Part shown: one piece after another, positions 25,954-34,580 of the stretch
Numbering within the stretch: position 1 is the stretch's first letter
How the letters are laid out: every line of letters begins with the position of its first letter
Origin: Desulfurivibrio sp044068625
Lineage (GTDB): Bacteria > Desulfobacterota > Desulfobulbia > Desulfobulbales > Desulfurivibrionaceae
DNA: 64,000 nt
Assembly: GCF_044068625.1 (NCBI RefSeq)
Contig: NZ_JBIPKH010000002.1
Span: forward strand, 124,001 to 188,000
Direction: 5' to 3'
Made by a program: the position numbers and the translations under genes
The notes under the pieces: model-generated
What the model was told of the DNA's origin: nothing
Seen by the model: the letters and a program-made list of their open reading frames with translations, nothing else
Database searches by the model: none

Positions 25954-27575
25954 GCGATGCTCAGGCGGTGGCCATGACTTCCAGACTTGTCATCTACGAT
26001 ACCACCCTCCGGGATGGAACCCAGGCCGAGAATTTCAACCTTTCGGTGGAGGACAAGCTGCGGATCACCCTCAAGCTTGATGAGCTGGGGATCGATTTCG
26101 TCGAAGGCGGCTGGCCCGGGGCCAATCCGGCTTCCACCCGCTACTTTGAAGAGATTCGCAACTATGAGCTGAAACACACCGTGGTCGCTGCCTTTGGCAG
26201 TACCCGTAATTTCAACAACCCGCCCGAGCAGGACCCCAATCTGGCGGCCCTGCTGGCCGCCGGCACCAGGGCGATCACCATCTTCGGGAAAAGCTGGGAT
26301 ATCCATGTTCGGGACGCCCTGCGGATCGAACTGGCCGATAACCTGCAGATCATCGAGGACTCCCTGGCCCACCTTCGGCCCCACGTCGAGTTTCTTTTCT
26401 ACGATGCCGAGCATTTCTTCGATGGCTACAAGGCCAACCCCGAGTACGCCCTGACCACTTTGGAGAAGGCGGTGGCCGGGGGGGCTCAGTGCCTGGTTCT
26501 CTGTGACACCAACGGCGGGACCCTGCCCAACGAGATCGCCGCCATTGTCAGCGAGGTTCGCAAACATCTGCCCTCGGCCGAGCTGGGGATCCACGCCCAT
26601 AACGATGCCGAGTGCGCGGTGGCCAATTCCCTGGTGGCCGTCTCCCTGGGGGCGACCCAGGTCCAGGGCACCATCAACGGCATCGGCGAGAGGTGCGGCA
26701 ACGCCAACCTGACTTCGATCATGCCCGGTCTGGCCCTCAAAATGAAGGGCTACTTCACCGCCGCCGAGAACCTGGCCAAGCTCACGGAAACTTCAAGGTT
26801 TGTCTCCGAACTGGGTAATTTGACGCCCAATAAGTATCAGCCTTATGTCGGGCAGGCGGCCTTTGCCCATAAGGGGGGGATCCATGTCAGCGCCGTTAAA
26901 CGCAACCCCCTGACCTACGAACATATCGCCCCGGAGCGGGTGGGTAATATCCGCCGGATTCTGATCTCCGACCAGGCCGGTCGCAGCAATATCCTCCACA
27001 AGGCGAAAAAGTTCGGGATCGATCTGGACAGCAAGGATCCCCTGGTCAGCTCCATCCTCAAAAAACTCAAGGAGCTGGAGACCCAGGGCTATCAGTATGA
27101 AGGGGCCGATGCCTCCTTTGAACTCCTGATGCGCCAGGCCCTGGGCACCCGCAAGGAGTATTTTCAACTGAAAGGTTTCCGGGTTTTGAGTCAAAAGGTG
27201 CCCGGTGGTGCCGAGAAGAGCGAAATCCAAATGGAAGAGGCCACCATTCTGCTGGAGGTGGGGGGGGAGACCGTACATGCCGCCGCCCTGGGCAACGGCC
27301 CGGTCAACGCCCTGGATAACGCCCTGCGCAAGGCCTTAAACGATTTTTATCCCCGGTTGCGGGCCGTGGAGCTGCAGGACTACAAGGTGCGGGTGCTGGC
27401 CAGTGAACACGGCACCGGCGCCCGGGTACGGGTGCTGATCGAATCCCGGGATGATTCCTCCACCTGGGGCACGGTGGGGGTTTCCCACGACATCATCGAG
27501 GCCAGCTGGCAGGCCTTGGTGGACAGCATCACCTACAAACTGATGAAGGATGAACAAAACCGGGAAACAGCCTGA
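25950..27575 (+). CDS. cimA: (R)-citramalate synthase
   Basis: 541 residues of the isopropylmalate/homocitrate synthase superfamily. The opening YDTTLRDGTQAENFNLS and FVEGGWPGANP are the CimA-type forms. HxH metal ligands lie in GIHAHNDAECAVANS. The C-terminal LeuA-dimer regulatory domain (about 400-535) normally binds isoleucine. The enzyme joins pyruvate and acetyl-CoA, giving 2-oxobutyrate for isoleucine without threonine. GTG 25950 overlaps lysC by four bases; ATG 25974 is an alternative with CAGGCGG before it. Confidence 0.93.
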   Translation: MSDAQAVAMTSRLVIYDTTLRDGTQAENFNLSVEDKLRITLKLDELGIDFVEGGWPGANPASTRYFEEIRNYELKHTVVAAFGSTRNFNNPPEQDPNLAALLAAGTRAITIFGKSWDIHVRDALRIELADNLQIIEDSLAHLRPHVEFLFYDAEHFFDGYKANPEYALTTLEKAVAGGAQCLVLCDTNGGTLPNEIAAIVSEVRKHLPSAELGIHAHNDAECAVANSLVAVSLGATQVQGTINGIGERCGNANLTSIMPGLALKMKGYFTAAENLAKLTETSRFVSELGNLTPNKYQPYVGQAAFAHKGGIHVSAVKRNPLTYEHIAPERVGNIRRILISDQAGRSNILHKAKKFGIDLDSKDPLVSSILKKLKELETQGYQYEGADASFELLMRQALGTRKEYFQLKGFRVLSQKVPGGAEKSEIQMEEATILLEVGGETVHAAALGNGPVNALDNALRKALNDFYPRLRAVELQDYKVRVLASEHGTGARVRVLIESRDDSSTWGTVGVSHDIIEASWQALVDSITYKLMKDEQNRETA

Positions 27576-27969
27576 ACCCTGGCCGTTAAGTCACCGGCTG
27601 CCGCTGGTTCTGCTCCTTTGTCTGGGGCTGCTCCTCTGGCTGACCGCCCTTCCCTGGGGCAATCCGCGCCCCGGATTGGCTTCCGGTTTCACCAGTAACC
27701 CCTCCGGTTACTCCCCCCTCGATTTTCAAAGCTTGACCGGCCAGGTGGAGCCATCCCGCCTGGCCATCTTTACCTTTGCCCCCATCTCCCTCAATCAGGC
27801 CGATCTGCAAACCCTGACTTTTCTGCCCGGCATCGGGCCCACCCTGGCTGGGCGGATTATTGAACACCGCCAACTCCACGGCCCTTTCCTGAACAGCGAG
27901 CAACTGTTGGCTGTTCCCGGGATCGGCCCTAAAACCCTGGCTCGCCTCCGCCCCCTGGTTTCCCCGTAA
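27550..27969 (+). CDS. ComEA-like helix-hairpin-helix membrane protein
   Basis: 139 residues. A single hydrophobic segment (about 17-35) is followed by a short linker and a double HhH domain at the end (LTFLPGIGPTLAGRIIEHR; LLAVPGIGPKTLARLRPL). This is the ComEA architecture: a membrane-tethered DNA-binding domain facing the periplasm that takes up DNA in competence. It overlaps the end of cimA by 26 bases. No ComEC is visible; many such short proteins have no proven role. Confidence 0.8.
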   Translation: MNKTGKQPEPWPLSHRLPLVLLLCLGLLLWLTALPWGNPRPGLASGFTSNPSGYSPLDFQSLTGQVEPSRLAIFTFAPISLNQADLQTLTFLPGIGPTLAGRIIEHRQLHGPFLNSEQLLAVPGIGPKTLARLRPLVSP

Positions 27970-28054
27970 AAGCACCTTGACATCCCGCCGCCGGTGGGGG
28001 CACAATGTCATTGTTGTTCAAACGGGGAGAAGACATACCTGACGGGAGGATTCT

Positions 28055-28456
28055 ATGACGCGTAAGTTATTGCCGTACGTGGTGCTGGCCTTGGTTGCCA
28101 CCTGGCCCGGCCTGGTCCAGGCGGCCGAGGGCCAGCTTTTCAGACTGGAAAGGATGGTGGTGGCCGCCGCGGTGGAGGAGCGGGAGCCGGTGGGGGTTGC
28201 CGATCTTTTTGCCGGCGAACTGGAAAAGGTCTATGCCTTTATCGAGGCCCGCCAGATCAGCCGGGACACCCAGGTCACCTTCGTCTGGTCCCGTAACGGC
28301 CAGGAGGTTGCCCGGGTAATTTTGGGGCTGCGCCAGGGGCCCCGCTGGCGCACCTTTTCCTCGATACTCCTGGATCACCGTACCGGCGACTGGCGGGTGG
28401 AACTACTGGACGAGGCGGGCCAACCCTTGCAGGCCCTCGACTTCCAGGTCAGGTAG
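28055..28456 (+). CDS. DUF2914 secreted protein
   Basis: 133 residues with a signal peptide (1-23, ending VQAAE). The body fits DUF2914: VVAAAVEEREPVGV, then VYAFIEAR, VTFVWSRNGQEVARV and PRWRTFSSILLDHRTGDWRVEL, an all-beta domain of unknown function often found in delta-proteobacteria. It probably acts in the periplasm. GGGAGG precedes the ATG. Its last 8 bases overlap the SEC-C gene, which runs the other way. Confidence 0.8.
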   Translation: MTRKLLPYVVLALVATWPGLVQAAEGQLFRLERMVVAAAVEEREPVGVADLFAGELEKVYAFIEARQISRDTQVTFVWSRNGQEVARVILGLRQGPRWRTFSSILLDHRTGDWRVELLDEAGQPLQALDFQVR

Positions 28457-28961
28457 CCGCTTCTTCCTGCAGATGGATCGACTTCAGCAGTTCCGGTGAG
28501 ATCTTCTGGCGAATCTCGCTGATTGCCGCCTGGATTTTCCGGACCGGGCAGGCGGAGGGGTAGCTTTCCGCCTGCTCGGCGTAACTGGTCATGAGCAGCT
28601 TTTTATTTTTGACCTGGAACCGATGGGACCAGTTGATCTCCAGGGTCTCAGGATCCTCGACGATCTCCACCTCCATGGCCTTCCCGGCCGCCGCCACCTG
28701 CAGGGCGTCCATCTCGCCTACCTCCAGCACCCAGGCATCACCCTCCTCGGTGGCAAACAGGATAAAAACTCCCATCACCTTGAAGAGGGGCTGACCCTGG
28801 GCGGCCATCTCCTGGAGTGCCTGGATCTCCCGGGTCAGGGAGGGGGGAACGGCGGGCGGGTTGGCAACCCGCCCGGTTTCCCGCTGGAGATTGAGGCAAC
28901 ATTTTTTGAATTTGCGGCCACTGCCGCAAGGGCAGAGGGCATTGCGTCCTATTTTGCTCAT
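28449..28961 (-). CDS. SEC-C motif protein
   Basis: 170 residues. The SEC-C zinc motif ALCPCGSGRKFKKCC is at the N-terminus (CxC...CC); the remainder is an alpha/beta region with a WVLEVGEM strand that I do not recognise. SEC-C motifs bind zinc and, in SecA, help contact SecB and ribosomes. Here it is a stand-alone adaptor of unknown role. It starts 13 bases after the stop of the penicillin-binding protein on the same strand. Confidence 0.78.
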   Translation of the reverse strand: MSKIGRNALCPCGSGRKFKKCCLNLQRETGRVANPPAVPPSLTREIQALQEMAAQGQPLFKVMGVFILFATEEGDAWVLEVGEMDALQVAAAGKAMEVEIVEDPETLEINWSHRFQVKNKKLLMTSYAEQAESYPSACPVRKIQAAISEIRQKISPELLKSIHLQEEAAT

Positions 28962-28974
28962 CTTAAATTCTCCT

Positions 28975-31782
28975 TTATTCCATACGGATTACTTTTTCCT
29001 GATCGCAATAGTAGCGGACCAGTTCGTTGAAGATGTTATCACGGCCGGTATAGATCTGATTGTTACTGCTTAGTATCTGGGCCAAGGCCTCGGCCAGGCC
29101 GTCCACCCCGAGCACATGCTCATGGATGGGCTGGCCGCCGGGGCAGTTCCCCTTGAGCAGGGTGTCCATATAGCGGTTGACGTTGGACCAGTAGACGTGG
29201 TTGTTGCGGAACCGGGTGTTCTCCTGTTTGGTTGCTTCGATCCGGCTGTCCATCATCTCCTGCAGGCTTTGCTGGAAGATGTGGTTGTAAATCTCGCCGG
29301 CGACCTTGACCGGCCCTTCACTGGCCAGACCCACGCTTTTAAACCCCCCGGTGTTGGTGGTGAACAGTACCAGCATGGTGATGGTCTCCTCGGCATGGCG
29401 CTGTCGATCCCGGTGGGGATTGAAATGGCTGACAAAAACCGCCGAGCGCGCTTGGGGGGCGGTTCCGGTTTTACCGGAAACCAGGTTGTAATGGTAGGGG
29501 AAATTGGGCCTCATCGCCGCCCCCGTGCCCCGGTTGCTCACCTCATAGAGAATTTTCATGGTCGCTTCCCGTTCCCGGCGGGCGTCGAAAAGGGGCAGGG
29601 GGCGATGGGCGGGGTCCTGGTCGCGCTGATAGATCACCCGATCATTGACCGTAATTCTGCGGACAAAGGAGGGTTCGCGATATTGACCGTCCAGAAAGGC
29701 ATTATAGACCGCCAGCCACTGCTGGACCTGGAGATTGGAGGCCCCGATCCCGAAGGGCCAGTAACGGGCATCCTCCCGGTTATATTCCAGGCCGATCCGG
29801 TCGAAGGCGTTGAGCATCGCGTTCTGGACCAGGCGGTTGGTGTAAAGGCGGGCAAAGATGGTATTCACCGACAGGACCTGGGCCTCGGTCAGACTGTAGT
29901 GGCGGCCCAGATGGCGGTTGCGCCCCCGCCCCGGCTCATCGTAGCTGTACCAGTTGCGGGGTAACCAGACCTGACGCCCCTCCTCTTCCAGGTATTTGAA
30001 CTCCACCGGCTGATCGGCGAAGGTGTGTTCCGGGCGAACATCCGCCGCCACCATGGCGTAATATCCCACCACCGGCTTGATGGTGGAAGAGGGCACCAGT
30101 TGGGCCTGGCGGTTCATCAGGTCGATAACCACCGGCCTGCTTCCGTTTTCCGCTTCCCCCCTTTGGGTCTCGATAAGGTTTAACGCCCCGTTGTTGCTTA
30201 AAAACTCCTTTCCGCCCACGTAGGCGACGATCTCTCCCCGCTGATTGACCGCGATCACCCCCGCGTTGATGTGTTGTTCCAGCAGGCGCATGAATCCCTC
30301 AAAGTCACGGAAGGGCGGCTCTCGGGGCAGCTCCTGGTAACGGGCCAGCTCCCGCTGCCAGAGATTGCGGTTGCTGCGGCGCAACACCTCCCGGTAGGAG
30401 GGGGAGGCCAGGAAATCGGTGATGATCTTCTTGCTGATTTCAGTCAGGCTCAGGTCAATGGCGGTTTCGATCACCACATCACCGGGCTCATCCAACAGCA
30501 GTTGGCTGCCGCTGACCTCCCGGCCGTTGATCAGGTAATTTCGGGAAGTAACCTCGCGGATAACGTTCCAGGAGGTCCACTCCTCCTCCCCGTACAGGGG
30601 AGAGCGAAAATCGCGGAAGCCGATCCGGCGGATCGACTCCTCGTCGTGGAGCAACCACTCCCGGTATTGATCCTCGCTGATCTCGCCCAGCCGGTGAAGA
30701 TGGCCGAGGGCCGAGTTGACCTTGTTGATCGCGGCCCGGGCATGGGCGGCCAGGGATTGATCCAGCTCCGCCAGGCTGCGGCCCTGAACGATACGATAGA
30801 TGGCGATCTGGCGGAAATGGTTGGGGATAAAAGCACCGATGGCCGCCAGCTGCTGATAGTTGAGTTCGGCCAGATCCTTGCGGAAATAACTCTCCGCCGC
30901 CGCCGGAAAACCGTAGATGTTGGCCCCCACCGGCACGGTATTGAGGTAGAAGTCGAGGTTTTTATCCTTGCCGAAGCGGGAGACCATCATGTAGGCCAGG
31001 ACGATCTCCTCCAGTTTATTGGTGATGGTCCGCTCGCTGTTGCCGATGATTTTTTTGGCGTTCTGCATCACCACGGTGCTGGCCCCCCGGGGACGGCCGG
31101 CCAGAATATCGCGCACCGCCCCGGCCAGGTTGAACCAGCTCACCCCGGGATGGACCATGAAGGTATTGACATACCAGGGGTGATTGGGGTGGGGGAGAAA
31201 GTAGCGGTCCTCACAGGCCAGCACCGCCTTCTTGGCCGCCTCCGGCATCTCCAGGGTTACCTGACGGCGGCCGTAAGATTTGATGACGCTGCCCCCGCGA
31301 TCGACGATTCTGGCCGAGTGGGCATAACTCTCCAGCGTGCCGGGCAGGCGGGCGATGGGGGCGGTGTCGTAAACGGTTCTGGCCACCACGATCTCGACGA
31401 TGTGTTGGGTGGGGCCGGGGATATAGTTGAGAACCAGTAACAGCCCGGCTGCCAGCAATCCCCAGCGGACCACCTTGGGCAGCCAGAAAAAGAGCCCGAA
31501 GAGAAAGCGGTTGAAGGGGTTGCGCCAGGGGAAGGCCGCCGCCAGGCCGCCGCTGGTTTCCCGCAGGGCCAGGTACTGGCGATAGCGCTCCACCATGCTG
31601 TTGCTGCGCCGCAGCTTCTTCTCCACCGTCTTTTCGTTGAGGCCCCGCCTAATTTCTCGCTCGGAGAAGGTGTGGCGAAAGGCTTTGTAACGGATCGCCT
31701 TCTCCCGCAGGTCTTCCTGACGGGGCTGGTAATCGCCGGGGGGCCGGGGAGGAGCGGTTTTATGTTTGGTGGAATCGGACAT
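28975..31782 (-). CDS. Large bifunctional penicillin-binding protein (GT51 + transpeptidase)
   Basis: 935 residues from ATG 31782 (AAGG upstream). A basic cytosolic head (1-105) precedes one membrane segment (about 107-127). The GT51 transglycosylase region (about 180-370) has CEDRYF near 190 and GASTVVMQNAKK near 230, in place of the usual GGSTITQQ, with an insertion between them; LDFYLN replaces the usual LELYLN. The transpeptidase has STIK (about 562), SVN (about 634) and KTGT (about 767). It should polymerise and cross-link peptidoglycan, but it is divergent from PBP1A/1B and longer than PBP1A (about 850). Confidence 0.82.
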   Translation of the reverse strand: MSDSTKHKTAPPRPPGDYQPRQEDLREKAIRYKAFRHTFSEREIRRGLNEKTVEKKLRRSNSMVERYRQYLALRETSGGLAAAFPWRNPFNRFLFGLFFWLPKVVRWGLLAAGLLLVLNYIPGPTQHIVEIVVARTVYDTAPIARLPGTLESYAHSARIVDRGGSVIKSYGRRQVTLEMPEAAKKAVLACEDRYFLPHPNHPWYVNTFMVHPGVSWFNLAGAVRDILAGRPRGASTVVMQNAKKIIGNSERTITNKLEEIVLAYMMVSRFGKDKNLDFYLNTVPVGANIYGFPAAAESYFRKDLAELNYQQLAAIGAFIPNHFRQIAIYRIVQGRSLAELDQSLAAHARAAINKVNSALGHLHRLGEISEDQYREWLLHDEESIRRIGFRDFRSPLYGEEEWTSWNVIREVTSRNYLINGREVSGSQLLLDEPGDVVIETAIDLSLTEISKKIITDFLASPSYREVLRRSNRNLWQRELARYQELPREPPFRDFEGFMRLLEQHINAGVIAVNQRGEIVAYVGGKEFLSNNGALNLIETQRGEAENGSRPVVIDLMNRQAQLVPSSTIKPVVGYYAMVAADVRPEHTFADQPVEFKYLEEEGRQVWLPRNWYSYDEPGRGRNRHLGRHYSLTEAQVLSVNTIFARLYTNRLVQNAMLNAFDRIGLEYNREDARYWPFGIGASNLQVQQWLAVYNAFLDGQYREPSFVRRITVNDRVIYQRDQDPAHRPLPLFDARREREATMKILYEVSNRGTGAAMRPNFPYHYNLVSGKTGTAPQARSAVFVSHFNPHRDRQRHAEETITMLVLFTTNTGGFKSVGLASEGPVKVAGEIYNHIFQQSLQEMMDSRIEATKQENTRFRNNHVYWSNVNRYMDTLLKGNCPGGQPIHEHVLGVDGLAEALAQILSSNNQIYTGRDNIFNELVRYYCDQEKVIRME

Positions 31783-31991
31783 CACCAACCCTTATAACCG
31801 ACCGTCAAGCGGCATGACAAGAGAAACAAGGGGGAGAAGAGGGTGGTAAATCATCGGGGTCAGGAGCGAAAAAAAGCTCAGGTGTGCGGCCGGTCTGCCG
31901 ATATGTTACAATGTTGAGTCTCGATGGTTGGCCGGGGGTCTCTGCTCCCCATGGCGGCTGGATCGGATAACCAGGTTAATGGGGTACGACT

Positions 31992-34574
31992 TTGTCTGCT
32001 GAAGAGAAACCGTCAACCGTTTATCATTGTCAAAATTGCGGATTAACCACCACGGTGGCGGCCAAGTATCAAGGTAAAGCCGCCCCGTGTCCCAAGTGCA
32101 AGAAAATGGTGGTGGCGGGAGCGGTCGCTGCCGGCTCACCTCCGCCCGCGCCGGCTTTTTTCCATTGCCCAGGCTGCGGTTTTGAGAAGGAACTGGCCGG
32201 CCGCCATGCCGGCAAGCTGGTGCCCTGCCCCAAATGTGGGGTCAAGGCCACCATTGACCTCCGCCAGGCCGTCCCCCCCCAACGGGGGTGGCTGCAGACC
32301 CGCTCCGGCAAAGCCCTGATGGTGGCGGCCGTGGTGCTGTTGGCCGGCGGTGCCACCCTGGCCGGATACCTGCTGGGGGAGGGGCGCCAACAGCCATTGG
32401 CTTCCCGGCTCCCCTTCACTGCCATGACCATTCCCGCCCCGCCTCCCGCCCCCAAGGCCCTGGCCGACCTGGAGGCCCGGGAGATGACCGCCCTGGCCAG
32501 ACTGCATCAGGCCCTGGCCGGTGATCGTAAATTGCATGGCCAGGATCTCAGCACCCTGAACCTGGCGGAGATGGACCTGCAAAAGGTCGATTTCAGCGGC
32601 AGCAGGATGCACGGGGTCAGTCTGCAGAACGCCAACCTGCGGGGGGCCAACTTCAGCGGCGCCGACCTGATGCGGGCCGATCTGGCCGGGGCCGACCTGC
32701 GGGGGGCCAAGCTGATCGGTGCCAATCTGGCTCGGGTCAATCTGGCCGGGGCCGATCTTACCGAGGCCGATCTCGCCGAGGCCGATCTCACCCGAGCCAA
32801 TCTAGGGGGAGCCCGGTTGCGCAAGGCGGTGATGCAGCGGGTGCTGTTCAATGAAACCGACTGCCGTCAGGTTGATGCCCAACAGGCCGATTTTAGGGGG
32901 GCCACCTTCCAGCGGGGCAACTTCACCGGGGCCGATCTCTCCCGGGTCAAGCTGGCCGCCACCGATCTCACCGGAGCGATTCTGCAGGAGGCCAATTTGG
33001 CCGGGGCCGACCTCCAGGGTAGCGATTTAAGCCGGGTGGTCCTGCCGGGGGCCCGGTTGCTGAAGGCCAACCTGGGCAAGGCCAACCTCTACGGGGCCGA
33101 CCTGCGGGGAGCGGACCTCAACGAAGCCAGCCTGGTTGAGGCCGATCTTTCCGGGGCCGACCTGGCGGGGGCCAAACTGCACAAAACCATCATGGCCGGC
33201 AGCACCATGCACGGAACCCGTTTGATCTCCGTTTCCGCCCGCCAGGTTGACTTGCGGGCCGCGACCCTGACCCGGGCCGAGGCGCGGGGAGGAGATTTCA
33301 GCCGGGGGGATTTCAGCGGCGCCAACCTCACCGGCACCATTCTCACCGGGGCCAATCTCACCGGCGCTTTGATGGCCGAGGCCAATCTCACCGGGGCCAA
33401 CCTGGATCAGGCCGATTTGAGTTCCAGCGCCTCCCTGATTCGGGCCAATCTGACCAATGCCTCCCTGCGCCAGGCCGATCTCACCGGGGCCGACCTCAGC
33501 AACGCCATCCTCACCGGGGCCGATCTGCGGGAGGCCACCCTGGCCCGCAGCCGTTTAAGCCACGCCTACCTCAACCGGGCCGATCTCTCCTGGGCCAACA
33601 TCAGCGATGCCGATCTGAGCAACACCGACCTCAAGGAGGCCAACTTAAGCGGAATCAATCTCGGGGTGGGGGCCTCGGTGCTCAAAAGTCTGCGCTCGGC
33701 GGTTTCCTGGGAGAGCCGCCTGGTGCGCTACGATCTGCGTAACGCCAACCTGGGCAACGCCAACCTGCAGGATGCCGATCTGGCCGATGCCGATCTCAGC
33801 AACGCCGATCTGAACAATGCCAACCTCCAGCGGGCCAACCTGAGCCGTTCCGATCTGCGTTGGGCCAATCTCACCGATGCCGATCTGACCGGGGCAATTC
33901 TAAGCGGGGCCAGCCTCAATGATGCCGACTTTAATCGGGCCAACTTTGATGGAACCAATTTGACCCGGGCCAGCCTGTTTAATATCAAGAACCTGGGCAA
34001 GGCCAGGATGCTGGATCGGGCCACCGGTTATGCCGCCGCCGGAGATGATCCCGATGGCGGGGCAGGGGCTCTGGTTGCCGGAGAGGGGGGGGAAGCCACC
34101 GTGGCCGGCACCGTGGCCGGTCAGGAGGATCAGCGGCCGGTGAAGATTTGGGGGGTGGATCTGGAGGGGGGCGGTCTGATCGCCGAACAGTATCTGGGGA
34201 TGAGCGATCTTGATCGGGTTCTGCAGGAATCGACCAATATCGAGGCGGCCCTTTTGCGGCGCCAACTTTTTGAAACTTCGCTGGAGAATATCCCCGGCCG
34301 GCCCGGGGCCACCTTCGGCGTACTTTACAGTGTCAATTTTATCCCGGCGGACCGGCCGCTGGCCTTGGAGATCAGGTGGTTCGGCCCCAACGGCCGGCAA
34401 TTGGCCACGGCCCAGCAGACCGCCCATAACGCCCGCCGCCGGTTGGCCACCTTCACCATCCCTCCCGAAGCCACCAGCCTCAACGGCATCTGGACCATCC
34501 GCTTCTACCATGAAGAGCGGTTGATCGGCGAGCAGCAGCTCACCGTCATCCCCGGCCGCAGCCGCGAGGCTTAG
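31992..34574 (+). CDS. Zinc-ribbon, membrane-anchored pentapeptide-repeat protein
   Basis: 860 residues from TTG 31992. Two CxxC...CxxC zinc ribbons (C13/C16/C33/C36 and C59/C62/C79/C82) are followed by a membrane segment (about 105-126). From about 190 to 672 runs a long array of A(D/N)LXX pentapeptides, a right-handed beta-helix, broken near 555-580 by a non-repeat loop. The end (about 700-855) is a beta-rich domain with RWFGPNGR and GIWTIRFYHEERL, possibly a sandwich. Pentapeptide proteins can mimic DNA or act as scaffolds; none of that is shown here. It is divergent from the penicillin-binding protein; TACAAT at 31907-31912 may be its -10 box. Confidence 0.82.
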   Translation: MSAEEKPSTVYHCQNCGLTTTVAAKYQGKAAPCPKCKKMVVAGAVAAGSPPPAPAFFHCPGCGFEKELAGRHAGKLVPCPKCGVKATIDLRQAVPPQRGWLQTRSGKALMVAAVVLLAGGATLAGYLLGEGRQQPLASRLPFTAMTIPAPPPAPKALADLEAREMTALARLHQALAGDRKLHGQDLSTLNLAEMDLQKVDFSGSRMHGVSLQNANLRGANFSGADLMRADLAGADLRGAKLIGANLARVNLAGADLTEADLAEADLTRANLGGARLRKAVMQRVLFNETDCRQVDAQQADFRGATFQRGNFTGADLSRVKLAATDLTGAILQEANLAGADLQGSDLSRVVLPGARLLKANLGKANLYGADLRGADLNEASLVEADLSGADLAGAKLHKTIMAGSTMHGTRLISVSARQVDLRAATLTRAEARGGDFSRGDFSGANLTGTILTGANLTGALMAEANLTGANLDQADLSSSASLIRANLTNASLRQADLTGADLSNAILTGADLREATLARSRLSHAYLNRADLSWANISDADLSNTDLKEANLSGINLGVGASVLKSLRSAVSWESRLVRYDLRNANLGNANLQDADLADADLSNADLNNANLQRANLSRSDLRWANLTDADLTGAILSGASLNDADFNRANFDGTNLTRASLFNIKNLGKARMLDRATGYAAAGDDPDGGAGALVAGEGGEATVAGTVAGQEDQRPVKIWGVDLEGGGLIAEQYLGMSDLDRVLQESTNIEAALLRRQLFETSLENIPGRPGATFGVLYSVNFIPADRPLALEIRWFGPNGRQLATAQQTAHNARRRLATFTIPPEATSLNGIWTIRFYHEERLIGEQQLTVIPGRSREA

Positions 34575-34580
34575 GACGAA

